Shown here: positions 49,659 through 57,741 of the stretch, piece after piece
Layout of the letters: the number at the start of each line of letters is the position of its first letter
Position numbering within the stretch: position 1 is the stretch's first letter
From: CANIGN01 sp041391385
GTDB lineage: Bacteria; Bdellovibrionota; UBA2428
Length of the DNA stretch: 64,000 nucleotides
Assembly: GCA_041391385.1 (NCBI GenBank)
Contig: JAWKOD010000003.1
Span: forward strand, 1 to 64,000
Direction of reading: 5' to 3'
The notes under the pieces: generated by a model
Database searches by the model: none
What the model was told of the DNA's origin: nothing
What the model saw: only the letters and a program-made list of their open reading frames with translations
Program-made: the position numbers and the translations under genes

Positions 49659-50912
49659 TTAGTCGTCACATACGCCGAGCACACCTGTATTAGGTGTCGC
49701 AGTATAGTTTACAGAGCTGTAACATACAGACTTACCACTGCTCGCAAGAGTCTCCCAAGCCGTCTGATTGTTTAAGTAAAAACTTTCAGCACTTGACGAG
49801 TTTGCAACCAATCCCGCTTCACTTGTACAATCATCAGTACTGTCGATACAGTTTGAACCCATCTCGGTAAAAGAAACGGCTCTCACTGAGTCTGTGTAGT
49901 TATAACCAAATGATTTGTAGCCATTAGTAGAGTTACCACGTATAGAGTAAAGCGAAAACTGTGTGTCTTTAGTGGGACCACTTTGCGTGTAAATTCCCGC
50001 ACCTTCAGAAACATCCGTAATATTAAAGTTTGAATCAAAAGTAGCTTTCAACATAAGACGAACAGAACGCCTGTAGTCGTCTGATGAACGGTCTCTATCG
50101 TCTACAGAGTTATAAGCAATAGTGCCTTCGTTAAAGTCCAAAGTTACTTGAGTGATACCACCCGCGCCATTCATACCCTCAGCTTGTTCAACTGCTTTAA
50201 ATCCCATGCGGTTGTCCTCATTAAAGAAATACATAACGTATGTAAAAGGCTGATCTCCGACAGTCAGACCATCGATATCATCAATATCAACTTGAAATTT
50301 TTCTTCATAACCAGTCGACGCCGTATCCAACTTACTTAAAGTAAGGTTTCCTGAAACAACAGAAGGCATTTCACTTAAATCAGCAAAGCAATTAGTAGAG
50401 GCTAGGTTTAAATTTGAAAAAGGATGTACCTCGCTCCCCTCAGCTGTAGGATAACTAAGTCCAAGCGCTTCAACCAAACAGGAAATCTCTTCGGCCTGTA
50501 TAAGTGAGCCTCGAATAGTTTCTGGACTTTCTGAGTTAATGGTAGCAACACACCTAAATAAACGACTTGAGTATTCGTCCTGGTCAGACAAGACATCACC
50601 TAATCCACCGTTTGCGGTAACATCCCAAGGTCGTCCCTTATTGCTGCAATCTGGATCTTCCTCACTTTCAGCCTCAGCGCTAAAAAAAGCGCTCGTCTTT
50701 AGATTTCTAGATGCAAGTGAACGACTCAAGCGACGAGTGCTGCTGCCAAAGTCTGTATCTCCCAAAGACTCAAAAGCCCCTTCTACAGTAGTCACCATGT
50801 TAGAATTCGTAATCCCAGCAGTTCCTGTATTACTTACAGACCCTCCACTTGAGTTACAAGAAACGAGTGAAATGCTTAAAAATGCGACAGATAACTTAAT
50901 AAAATTGCTCAT
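49659..50912 (-). CDS. Large lipoprotein of unknown function
   Basis: A 417-residue lipoprotein (lipobox SISLVSCNS). The mature protein is Ser/Asp-rich with several Cys (DPDCSNKGRP, SSRLFRCVATIN, CLVEALGL, NCIDSTDDCTSEAG). It contains a beta-rich stretch (YVMYFFNEDNRMGFKAVEQA). No family recognised. It has a GGAGG ribosome site, AAT-rich promoter region and its own terminator. Probably outer-membrane anchored. Confidence 0.7.
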   Translation of the reverse strand: MSNFIKLSVAFLSISLVSCNSSGGSVSNTGTAGITNSNMVTTVEGAFESLGDTDFGSSTRRLSRSLASRNLKTSAFFSAEAESEEDPDCSNKGRPWDVTANGGLGDVLSDQDEYSSRLFRCVATINSESPETIRGSLIQAEEISCLVEALGLSYPTAEGSEVHPFSNLNLASTNCFADLSEMPSVVSGNLTLSKLDTASTGYEEKFQVDIDDIDGLTVGDQPFTYVMYFFNEDNRMGFKAVEQAEGMNGAGGITQVTLDFNEGTIAYNSVDDRDRSSDDYRRSVRLMLKATFDSNFNITDVSEGAGIYTQSGPTKDTQFSLYSIRGNSTNGYKSFGYNYTDSVRAVSFTEMGSNCIDSTDDCTSEAGLVANSSSAESFYLNNQTAWETLASSGKSVCYSSVNYTATPNTGVLGVCDD

Positions 50913-51007
50913 ATTCCTCCTGAATAAAGCTAGCCTACGCCCACAAAAGAGAATTCAAGGAGTCAATAAAGTGGATTCAGAAAAAAAAGACATATAATGT
51001 CACAAAT

Positions 51008-51220
51008 ATGAAGTCTCCGCTGGATAATATGATCCTTAAGTATCTTGATAAAAAAGCGAATTTAACCGACAAGGAAAAAATCTCTGGACTTGAAAAGGAA
51101 TTCAAACTTTCAAACAGCGTTGCTACTGATTGGGTCGAAAAACTCTACGCACACCACAAAGACAATGCGGCTCGACTTGACCCTAGAGCTGCTCAAAAAA
51201 AGAACTCACACAATTACTAA
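51008..51220 (+). CDS. Small basic cytosolic protein, unknown
   Basis: A 70-residue protein (MKSPLDNMILKYLDKKANLT, EKEFKLSNSVATDWVEKLYA) that looks like a short helix-turn-helix-like helical protein. No family recognised. It precedes the Gre-like gene by 50 bp in the same direction. Confidence 0.55.
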   Translation: MKSPLDNMILKYLDKKANLTDKEKISGLEKEFKLSNSVATDWVEKLYAHHKDNAARLDPRAAQKKNSHNY

Positions 51221-51270
51221 ATATCTCCACTAGTTCTACACAGACTATAGAGTGCTGATAAAATAGACCT

Positions 51271-51759
51271 ATGTCCTTAAACCTTAAAAAACAACTTCTC
51301 AGTAAAATGCTTGAAAACTTTGAAGCTGAAATGAACGTCATGGCAAAAGCTGCTGCAGAAGCTCGCGAAGCTGCTACTCACGAAGAAAGCATTGCTGAAG
51401 ACAAGTACGATACACGTGGCCTTGAAGCGAGTTACTTAGCGGGAGCTCAAGCCAAAAGAGCAGCAGAACTTCAACTCATCATTCACAGCCTTCAATCACT
51501 TGAGTTAAACACTTTCGATAAAGATTCTCCCATTTCTATGACAGCTCTTGCTGAAGTATCCTCCAACCTTAAAAGCTCGCTTTATTTTATTGCGCCCAAG
51601 GGTGGAGGAATGAATCTCAACATTGACAACAAATGCATTCAGGTCATCACTCCCGACTCAAGACTTGGCAAGGAACTCATGGGCAAACACGCAGGCGACA
51701 CCTTTGAGCTTAAGATCGCAGAACGCTTAAATGACTATGAAATCTTAAAGGTATATTAA
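51271..51759 (+). CDS. GreA/GreB-like transcription factor homologue
   Basis: A 162-residue protein. The N-terminal half is a coiled coil (KQLLSKMLENFEAEMNVMAK, EAATHEESIAEDKYDTRGLE) and the C-terminal half a GreA/B-type domain (SLYFIAPKGGGMNLNI, QVITPDSRLGKELMGKHAGD). Gre factors insert a coiled-coil tip into the RNA polymerase secondary channel; here an Asp/Glu pair (EDKYDTRG) may lie at the tip. It may be a Gre paralogue with a specialised role. The glycosyltransferase gene follows after 6 bp. Confidence 0.75.
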   Translation: MSLNLKKQLLSKMLENFEAEMNVMAKAAAEAREAATHEESIAEDKYDTRGLEASYLAGAQAKRAAELQLIIHSLQSLELNTFDKDSPISMTALAEVSSNLKSSLYFIAPKGGGMNLNIDNKCIQVITPDSRLGKELMGKHAGDTFELKIAERLNDYEILKVY

Positions 51760-51765
51760 ATAAAT

Positions 51766-53040
51766 ATGGCTAGAATTTTACTTCTAAATTTCGGAAGCCT
51801 GGGCGACCTACACCCCTTTATCGGAATGGCAATTGCACTCCAAAAAGCTGGACATGAGGTGAGTCTTGCAAGTAACCCGATTTATTTACCGCGCATCGAA
51901 GCAGCTGGCATTAAAGCCCATGGCGTTGGACCCAAACTAAGCCCTGATGATCCAGAACTTATCAAAGCTGTCATGAGCCCGCTTCGAGGGCCAGAACTTT
52001 TGCACAAAAAATACATTTTTCCCCACTCAGAACAAAGCATTGAAGAAACCCTTCCTCTCGCACGAAACTCTGATCTTCTTATTACCGGAATACTCGGCTA
52101 TTTTGTACCCACTCTTTCAGAACTTACTCAAGTTCCCTGGGCAATGGCCATGCTTGCTCCCATGGGCTACTGGTCAGCACATGACCCTGCAGCGCTACCC
52201 GCCATCCCCTTTCTAAGAAGCTTCAAGTTTATGGGGCCTCGCTTTTACAAGCAGCTCTACAAACTATTGTTTCTCCCTTCAAAAAGCTGGTCCGCTCCCC
52301 TACAAGAAGCTAGAAAAAAACATGGACTTGCGCCACAGGCTAACCCTATGGCACCCGCTACACTTAATAGCTGTGCTCTAAATTTAGCCCTTTTCTCAAA
52401 GCATTTTGCCCCACCTCAAGCGGATTGGCCCAAGAATCTCAAGCAAGTTGGCTTTATTGAATACGACGGAGAAGAAGCTAAAGCTCCACTCAACGAAAAC
52501 ATTGAAAAATTTTTAGCGAATGGCGAAGCACCTATCTTACTCACGCTTGGATCTACAAACGTTTTAGATCCCGGAAAAATTTATGAAACTTTTCACGAGG
52601 CCGTGCATCCACTTAACAAAAGAACACTCATAAGTGTCGCCACAAAAGACTTAGCTTATTACCAAGCAAAATTCTCAAACAACAATACACTTGTCACTGA
52701 TTACATTCCTTACGGAAAGGTTATGCCAAAATCTTCATTTGTTGTTCACCAAGGGGGCATAGGAACCACAGCACAGTGCCTACGAGCAGGAAAAGCTTCT
52801 ATTATTTTAGCAAGTGTTAACGACCAAGTAGACAACGCTCGCCATGTAGAAAAGATAGGAGCCGGCCTCTACCTCGCAAAAAAGAAACTAAATGCTGCTT
52901 CACTTAGAAAAGCTATCTTAAAAGTAGAAAAAAGCACTCTGCAAACAAACGCCCAAAAAATTGGGGAAAAAATAAAATCCGAAAACTCCTGTGAAAAACT
53001 TGTCAGCGCCGTCAAGGATCTGCTCGCAAACAAAGACTAA
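51766..53040 (+). CDS. UGT-type (GT1) glycosyltransferase
   Basis: A 424-residue GT-B enzyme. The N-terminal acceptor domain begins ILLLNFGSLGDLHPFIGMAI with KAGHEVSLASNP, and the C-terminal donor domain has ILLTLGSTNV, VTDYIPYGKVMPKSSFVVHQ and GGIGTTAQCLRAGKASIIL, the UGT/RhlB-like signature with the donor-site His and Gln region (NDQVDNARHVEKIGAG). It transfers a sugar to a lipid or small hydrophobic acceptor; the acceptor is unknown (sterol, hydroxy-fatty acid and macrolide are possible). Confidence 0.88.
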   Translation: MARILLLNFGSLGDLHPFIGMAIALQKAGHEVSLASNPIYLPRIEAAGIKAHGVGPKLSPDDPELIKAVMSPLRGPELLHKKYIFPHSEQSIEETLPLARNSDLLITGILGYFVPTLSELTQVPWAMAMLAPMGYWSAHDPAALPAIPFLRSFKFMGPRFYKQLYKLLFLPSKSWSAPLQEARKKHGLAPQANPMAPATLNSCALNLALFSKHFAPPQADWPKNLKQVGFIEYDGEEAKAPLNENIEKFLANGEAPILLTLGSTNVLDPGKIYETFHEAVHPLNKRTLISVATKDLAYYQAKFSNNNTLVTDYIPYGKVMPKSSFVVHQGGIGTTAQCLRAGKASIILASVNDQVDNARHVEKIGAGLYLAKKKLNAASLRKAILKVEKSTLQTNAQKIGEKIKSENSCEKLVSAVKDLLANKD

Positions 53041-54167
53041 GGCAATTCTCGTAGCTGACGATAAACACGGGTCAACCTTCTCTCGTTGAGCTGAAACATC
53101 TTGAATATTGAGTCTCTTAGGAACTGTGCTCGCTCCTTATCCAAACGCCCTCTTATTACGTTGACCTGATAATCATACTCACTCATCGCAAGCTCCAAGA
53201 AAGCGCTCTCGTCAAAATTTTCAGACTTAAGCTTACGGGATAATTCCAAAAGTTTAGGAGACAATCTTCCTAACTCTGTTGCTGAATCAACAAATGACAG
53301 ATAACGATCCATATAACTTTGAGTTAATGTTTGAAACAATGAATTGGAGTCTACGTCTCTTTGGAGTTCTTCTAAATCTTTATATACAAATGTTTTCAAA
53401 AGCCGCTGCAGGGACTGAAACTCCGGATAAAAGCTCGGGTCCCCTGTATTGTTCAAAGCTTGAGGTACAAAGCGATTTTGCGCTGCCACGGCTTCATTCT
53501 CCAATTGAAAGGCATATGCAATTGCCTGATTCACATCGCTCTGCCCCACATGCGCATAAATATAATCCGGATTAGCGACTCCGCTTCTTTGTAATTTTCT
53601 TCTTGTCCTAGCATCGGTTATTGAATGTCGGAGTTCATGCACTAAGTCCCATAATAAATTTTCTTTAGCTCCCTCTCTTCCTAGCTCGATGGAAAGCAGC
53701 TTATAAAGTGGAACGCGAATATACTCATAGGCAGGATTACGAACAGAAACGATCACTGCTTCAGCTTCAAAATCAAGCAAGTTCATATCAATAACAAAGG
53801 CCCCTCCTCGCTCTATAAAATGCTCAACTGCAAATAAAAAATCAGACCTCAGCTCAGGTGTAATCAAAAACTCAAAATCACTTAAAAGACTTGTAAGAAT
53901 ATCTTTGCTCAAAGATACAATTTCATTTGTATCGCGCGACCTATAAAAGTTCTTAACTTTCTCTGCCCAAACCTGATCAAGTAAAATTTCAAACTTAGGT
54001 TCGTCAACAGGTGGATGAACATAAGTTCTTTGAGTTAAATCGTCTTTAAGGTGAGTTAAACAACCTGGGGCGGTAGATTGAGATAGGCGTCCAGCGTAGC
54101 CGTTCCACAGTACGGCAAAGAAGAATAGCACACCCAGAGACCGTAACATTTTCCGGGAATACAGCAC
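53037..54167 (-). CDS. Exported HExxH-containing protein
   Basis: A 376-residue exported protein; the signal peptide is most likely MLRSLGVLFFFAVLWNGYAG, so an internal ATG at 54149 may be the true start. Near residue 185 it holds DLVHELRHSITDARTR, an HExxH zincin-like motif, with AYAFQLENEAVAAQNRF about 45 residues later as a possible third-ligand helix. The remainder is helical and charged. Protease activity is inferred from the motif. It overlaps the end of the convergent glycosyltransferase gene by 4 bp. Confidence 0.65.
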   Translation of the reverse strand: MLYSRKMLRSLGVLFFFAVLWNGYAGRLSQSTAPGCLTHLKDDLTQRTYVHPPVDEPKFEILLDQVWAEKVKNFYRSRDTNEIVSLSKDILTSLLSDFEFLITPELRSDFLFAVEHFIERGGAFVIDMNLLDFEAEAVIVSVRNPAYEYIRVPLYKLLSIELGREGAKENLLWDLVHELRHSITDARTRRKLQRSGVANPDYIYAHVGQSDVNQAIAYAFQLENEAVAAQNRFVPQALNNTGDPSFYPEFQSLQRLLKTFVYKDLEELQRDVDSNSLFQTLTQSYMDRYLSFVDSATELGRLSPKLLELSRKLKSENFDESAFLELAMSEYDYQVNVIRGRLDKERAQFLRDSIFKMFQLNERRLTRVYRQLRELP

Positions 54168-54216
54168 CTTTTAAAAGACCTGAAAACTTAAAAAGAATTA
54201 TATTTTCAAAAGACTT

Positions 54217-55638
54217 TTATTCAGTAATTTCAGCTAGTTTTACGAAGTTTTCGTAGTCCTTACAGCTCTTAAAATAACGATCTTCAATATTAGAAAAGCT
54301 CTCTATGCTTAATCGCCCACGAAGAAACTCTAGTTGTAAAAGCGATTGTAAATAGACATGCTGTTCTTGAGCCAAATCACTCGAAATTGAGAAGTGAGTA
54401 CTCATAATAAGTCTGCGGTCTGCGTTTGAGGCGGGTTCTACAAGTTGCTCTTCCGGAGTTAAAGAATCCGAATCATCCAAAAAGATATCAATCATTGCCT
54501 TCGATGCTTCAAAATCTTCAATCAAAGACTCAATATTTTTTACGGCTAAATCAATCCGCTGATACAACTGGCGTGCCTTTAACTCTACGCCCGCTTTAAC
54601 ATTAACAACATCCTGTCGCGCATTTTCGCTCCTAAGCCTAGCGGCCTCTTGCTTAGGCTTAATCGATAAGTCCCATACGGGAATTGTTATTTGAACTCCC
54701 ACCATGTCGTTTCGAGTCGTATCACTCGTTCCTCCCGACCGACTCGCATTAATACCCGCTTGTGCAAAGAGAGAGGCCCTGGGCCATCTCAATTTTCGTG
54801 CCTCACTAAGACCAATGTCAGTTAACTCAACTCCTGCCTCAGCAATTTTAATTCCTATATTCGAGTGGGCCGCGCCTATTGCCACTGAAGATTCAATTTC
54901 AGAGAGAACTTTTCTTTTTACAAAAGGATTCACAAGCTCCAAATCCTTCATCTCCTTACCTAAAAAATTAACTTCGAAGGCTGTTTTTTCTGACACAAAA
55001 TCTGCCAAAAGCGAATCCACTCTTCGTTTTCCTGAGCGCACCTCCTGGTCAAGTGTTAAAAGTAAAAGAGACTTTTTCCAGTTAAATTCTTTTCCAGGAT
55101 TTGCAGCTTCAAAATCTTTTTTCTCTCGAGCTTTTTCTTTTTCAAAGTATTGAACAAAGTAATCAAAGTTTTGTTTAGAAAAGTAATAACGACTCTTAGC
55201 CTCGCTCACTCGAAGAAGGCCATCAGCAAAAATCATCAAAAACTGCTGATCCATCGATTTTTTTTGTAACTCAGAAATGAAAGTACTTTGCTTTGATTTA
55301 GAAACGGCATACCATCGTTCAATATCAAAGATTGGCTGACTAAAAGTTAAGTATCCGCCTAGCATTGAAAAAAAGTGAGTCGGATTTCCTCGAACTTCAC
55401 TTTGCGAGTAACTTGCATTTCCTTGAATATCGACTCGAGGGGTCCAAGCCGCTTTAGCTATTTTCTTTTGTTCAATAGCTATCATGTAATTATTAGCTGC
55501 AACGATGACATCGGGAAATGTTTTTTTTATTTCTGGGATTTGATCCGAATACAAGCCAGCTTCGGAAAGGCTAAGCAAGAGTGAATAAAGAAAGAAGCTA
55601 CAGAAGGGGATTCCTTGCACCGAAAACATGTAACGCAT
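54217..55638 (-). CDS. TolC-like outer-membrane efflux protein
   Basis: A 473-residue exported protein of the outer membrane efflux protein family. The mature part shows the TolC repeat pattern: VVAANNYMIAIEQKKIAKAA then WTPRVDIQGNASYS, and in the second half IKIAEAGVELTDIGLSEARK, LRWPRASLFAQAGIN and VQITIPVWDLSIKPKQEAAR. Long helices with heptads follow. It would form the outer-membrane channel of a tripartite exporter or type I secretion system; no inner-membrane partner is adjacent. Confidence 0.8.
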   Translation of the reverse strand: MRYMFSVQGIPFCSFFLYSLLLSLSEAGLYSDQIPEIKKTFPDVIVAANNYMIAIEQKKIAKAAWTPRVDIQGNASYSQSEVRGNPTHFFSMLGGYLTFSQPIFDIERWYAVSKSKQSTFISELQKKSMDQQFLMIFADGLLRVSEAKSRYYFSKQNFDYFVQYFEKEKAREKKDFEAANPGKEFNWKKSLLLLTLDQEVRSGKRRVDSLLADFVSEKTAFEVNFLGKEMKDLELVNPFVKRKVLSEIESSVAIGAAHSNIGIKIAEAGVELTDIGLSEARKLRWPRASLFAQAGINASRSGGTSDTTRNDMVGVQITIPVWDLSIKPKQEAARLRSENARQDVVNVKAGVELKARQLYQRIDLAVKNIESLIEDFEASKAMIDIFLDDSDSLTPEEQLVEPASNADRRLIMSTHFSISSDLAQEQHVYLQSLLQLEFLRGRLSIESFSNIEDRYFKSCKDYENFVKLAEITE

Positions 55639-55690
55639 CGTGCTAACACGCTAACCCCCAAGTGTAAACCAACATCAACCTAATAAACTT

Positions 55691-56500
55691 TCAAATAATT
55701 ACGGCCTTCAAATCAAAAGAAGCAAGATCATCAAGTAAAGTTGAAAGTGCTTTTAATGTATTTTCAGTAGCTCCAGTTGTATAAAAAACGGCGCTCCCCC
55801 CTTTGCACACGTTCTCTAACAGCGAATATTCTAAAAGCCTGCGCTTTAATTGCTTAGCCACTGCTGCCCCCGTATCCACCAAAGCCACTTGTACTCCAGC
55901 TTCCTGTTGAATGATTTCTCTTAAAAAAGGGTAGTGAGTACATCCCAGAACAATAACATCAACCCCCTTTAAAACGAGCGGGCTCACATAAGAAGCTATA
56001 AGCTGACGCAACTCCCGAGAGTCAAGATCACCGCGTTCTACATACTCAACAAGACCTGGTGCAGCCTGCAGAACAACACGGGTCTTCGCTTCAAACTTAT
56101 CCAGGAGTGCTGCAAACTGCGCGCTTTTTAAAGTACCCACTGTAGCTAGGACTCCCACAATTCCAGTTTTAGTTTTTTCAAGCGCAGGCTTCACAGCAGG
56201 CTCCATTCCCAAAATCGGAATACGAGGCCATTTTATTCTTAAAGGCTTCACTGAAACAGCCGTTGCGGTATTACAGGCAATCACTATTGCCTTGGCACCT
56301 TTGGAAATAAGAAATTCCGATATCTTCTCGCTTCTTTCTAAAATAAATTGAGGCGACTTATTCCCATAAGGAACATATGCGCTATCGGCGACATAAATTA
56401 AATTTTCACAAGGAAGTAATTTTCTAATTTCCTTTAAAACAGAGAGACCACCTACACCGCTATCAAAAATACCTATCGGTCCTCTTAGCTCAGCTTCCAT
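55691..56500 (-). CDS. murI: Glutamate racemase
   Basis: A 269-residue enzyme converting L- to D-glutamate for peptidoglycan. Signature motifs are IGIFDSGVGGLSVLKEIRK, AIVIACNTATAVS with catalytic Cys, and VIVLGCTHYPFLRE with the second Cys. Length is normal. It is the last gene of the msrB-msrA-murI operon, 10 bp after msrA. Confidence 0.95.
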   Translation of the reverse strand: MEAELRGPIGIFDSGVGGLSVLKEIRKLLPCENLIYVADSAYVPYGNKSPQFILERSEKISEFLISKGAKAIVIACNTATAVSVKPLRIKWPRIPILGMEPAVKPALEKTKTGIVGVLATVGTLKSAQFAALLDKFEAKTRVVLQAAPGLVEYVERGDLDSRELRQLIASYVSPLVLKGVDVIVLGCTHYPFLREIIQQEAGVQVALVDTGAAVAKQLKRRLLEYSLLENVCKGGSAVFYTTGATENTLKALSTLLDDLASFDLKAVII

Positions 56501-56510
56501 TCTCTAAACT

Positions 56511-57119
56511 CTATTTACCCCAAAGCTCTTTTAGCCTTTTATCTCTACCACACGCAAAACGATAGTACTTATAACGAATAGGGTTTTTATCATAATAAGA
56601 CTGATGGTACTCTTCTGCTGGATAAAAAATTTTAGCTGGTAATATTTCAGTAGCAACCGTTCCTTTAACTTTAAGAAGTTTCGAAAAAGTAGCTTGGGTT
56701 TCTAGAGCAACTTTTTTCTGCTCTTCATTTTCATAATAAATAGCACTCATGTACTGATAACCCTTATCGCAAAACTGTCCTTTAGGGTCTAAAGGATCAA
56801 TATTTTTCCAATAGACTTCGAGAATTTTTTTATACGATATTTTCTCAGGATCAAAAGTCACCTGAATTACTTCTCTGTGTCCCGTAACACCCGAAGAAAC
56901 CTCTTTGTAAGTTGGAGCCAAAGTCACCCCTCCGGAATAGCCTACACTTGTCGAGATAACGCCCTTATCTTTTAGTTTGTCATACGGTGGCTGAATGCAC
57001 CAAAAACATCCCGCTGCCAAAATAGCAGTTTCTACTTTCTTAGTTTTAGTCTCAGCTGCTTGCGCAGATACAAAAAGCATTAAAAAAACGAAAATAAGCG
57101 ATTTCTTTTTCATATTCAT
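56511..57119 (-). CDS. msrA: Exported peptide methionine sulfoxide reductase A
   Basis: A 202-residue enzyme that reduces methionine-S-sulfoxide. The catalytic motif is AAGCFWCIQPPYDKL; GYSGG, HREVIQVTFDPEKISY, QYMSAIYYENEEQK and the EEYHQSYYDKNP end fit. The signal peptide (FVFLMLFVSAQAAETK) places it in the periplasm. It is 7 bp downstream of msrB, so both act together in envelope protein repair. Confidence 0.95.
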   Translation of the reverse strand: MNMKKKSLIFVFLMLFVSAQAAETKTKKVETAILAAGCFWCIQPPYDKLKDKGVISTSVGYSGGVTLAPTYKEVSSGVTGHREVIQVTFDPEKISYKKILEVYWKNIDPLDPKGQFCDKGYQYMSAIYYENEEQKKVALETQATFSKLLKVKGTVATEILPAKIFYPAEEYHQSYYDKNPIRYKYYRFACGRDKRLKELWGK

Positions 57120-57126
57120 ACCCTTA

Positions 57127-57657
57127 TTACTTCTCGAAGATTTTTAAGAATTCTTCGTATCCAAGTTCTTTAAGTTTTTCTTTAGGGATAAAACGAAGTG
57201 CTGCAGAATTCATGCAATACCTTAAGCCTGTTGGTTGCGGGCCATCTTCAAAAACATGTCCCAAATGAGAATCTGCGTGCTTACTTCGCACTTCAGTTCT
57301 CTTCATAAATAAGCCATTATCTTCTCGAGTAATAACATTTTCTTTTACAAGGGGCTGAGTAAAGCTAGGCCACCCCGTGCCTGACTCAAACTTATCCTTT
57401 GAACTGAACAAAGGCTCCCCCGATACAACATCCACATAAATCCCCTCTTTTTTATTGTTCCAATACTCGTTTTTAAAAGGGGCTTCTGTGCCATCCTTCT
57501 GCGTTACTTTATATTGAATAGGTGTTAGTTTTTTTTCTAATTCGCTTTTTGCTGGCTTTTTGAATGATGACATTTTATAGACTCTCACTTCCTGAATGAC
57601 AGAAAAAGTTATAACAACTATCCCCATAAGAATTATAAACTTTCTCATTTTACTCAT
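57127..57657 (-). CDS. msrB: Membrane-anchored peptide methionine sulfoxide reductase B
   Basis: A 176-residue enzyme reducing methionine-R-sulfoxide. Motifs are GTGWPSFTQPL, SHLGHVFEDGP and the catalytic RYCMNSAALRF. The zinc CxxC pairs of many MsrB proteins are absent (SGEPLFSS in place of CGxPLF). An N-terminal hydrophobic segment (FIILMGIVVITFSVIQ) anchors or exports it. It is the first gene of the operon with msrA and murI. Confidence 0.95.
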   Translation of the reverse strand: MSKMRKFIILMGIVVITFSVIQEVRVYKMSSFKKPAKSELEKKLTPIQYKVTQKDGTEAPFKNEYWNNKKEGIYVDVVSGEPLFSSKDKFESGTGWPSFTQPLVKENVITREDNGLFMKRTEVRSKHADSHLGHVFEDGPQPTGLRYCMNSAALRFIPKEKLKELGYEEFLKIFEK

Positions 57658-57741
57658 CTTACAACTCCTTCTTGTTAATAACTAATTCGTTTAAAAGTGC
57701 TAAAAAGTTACAAATCACAGTAAAAAGGTGCCTGGCGCCTT

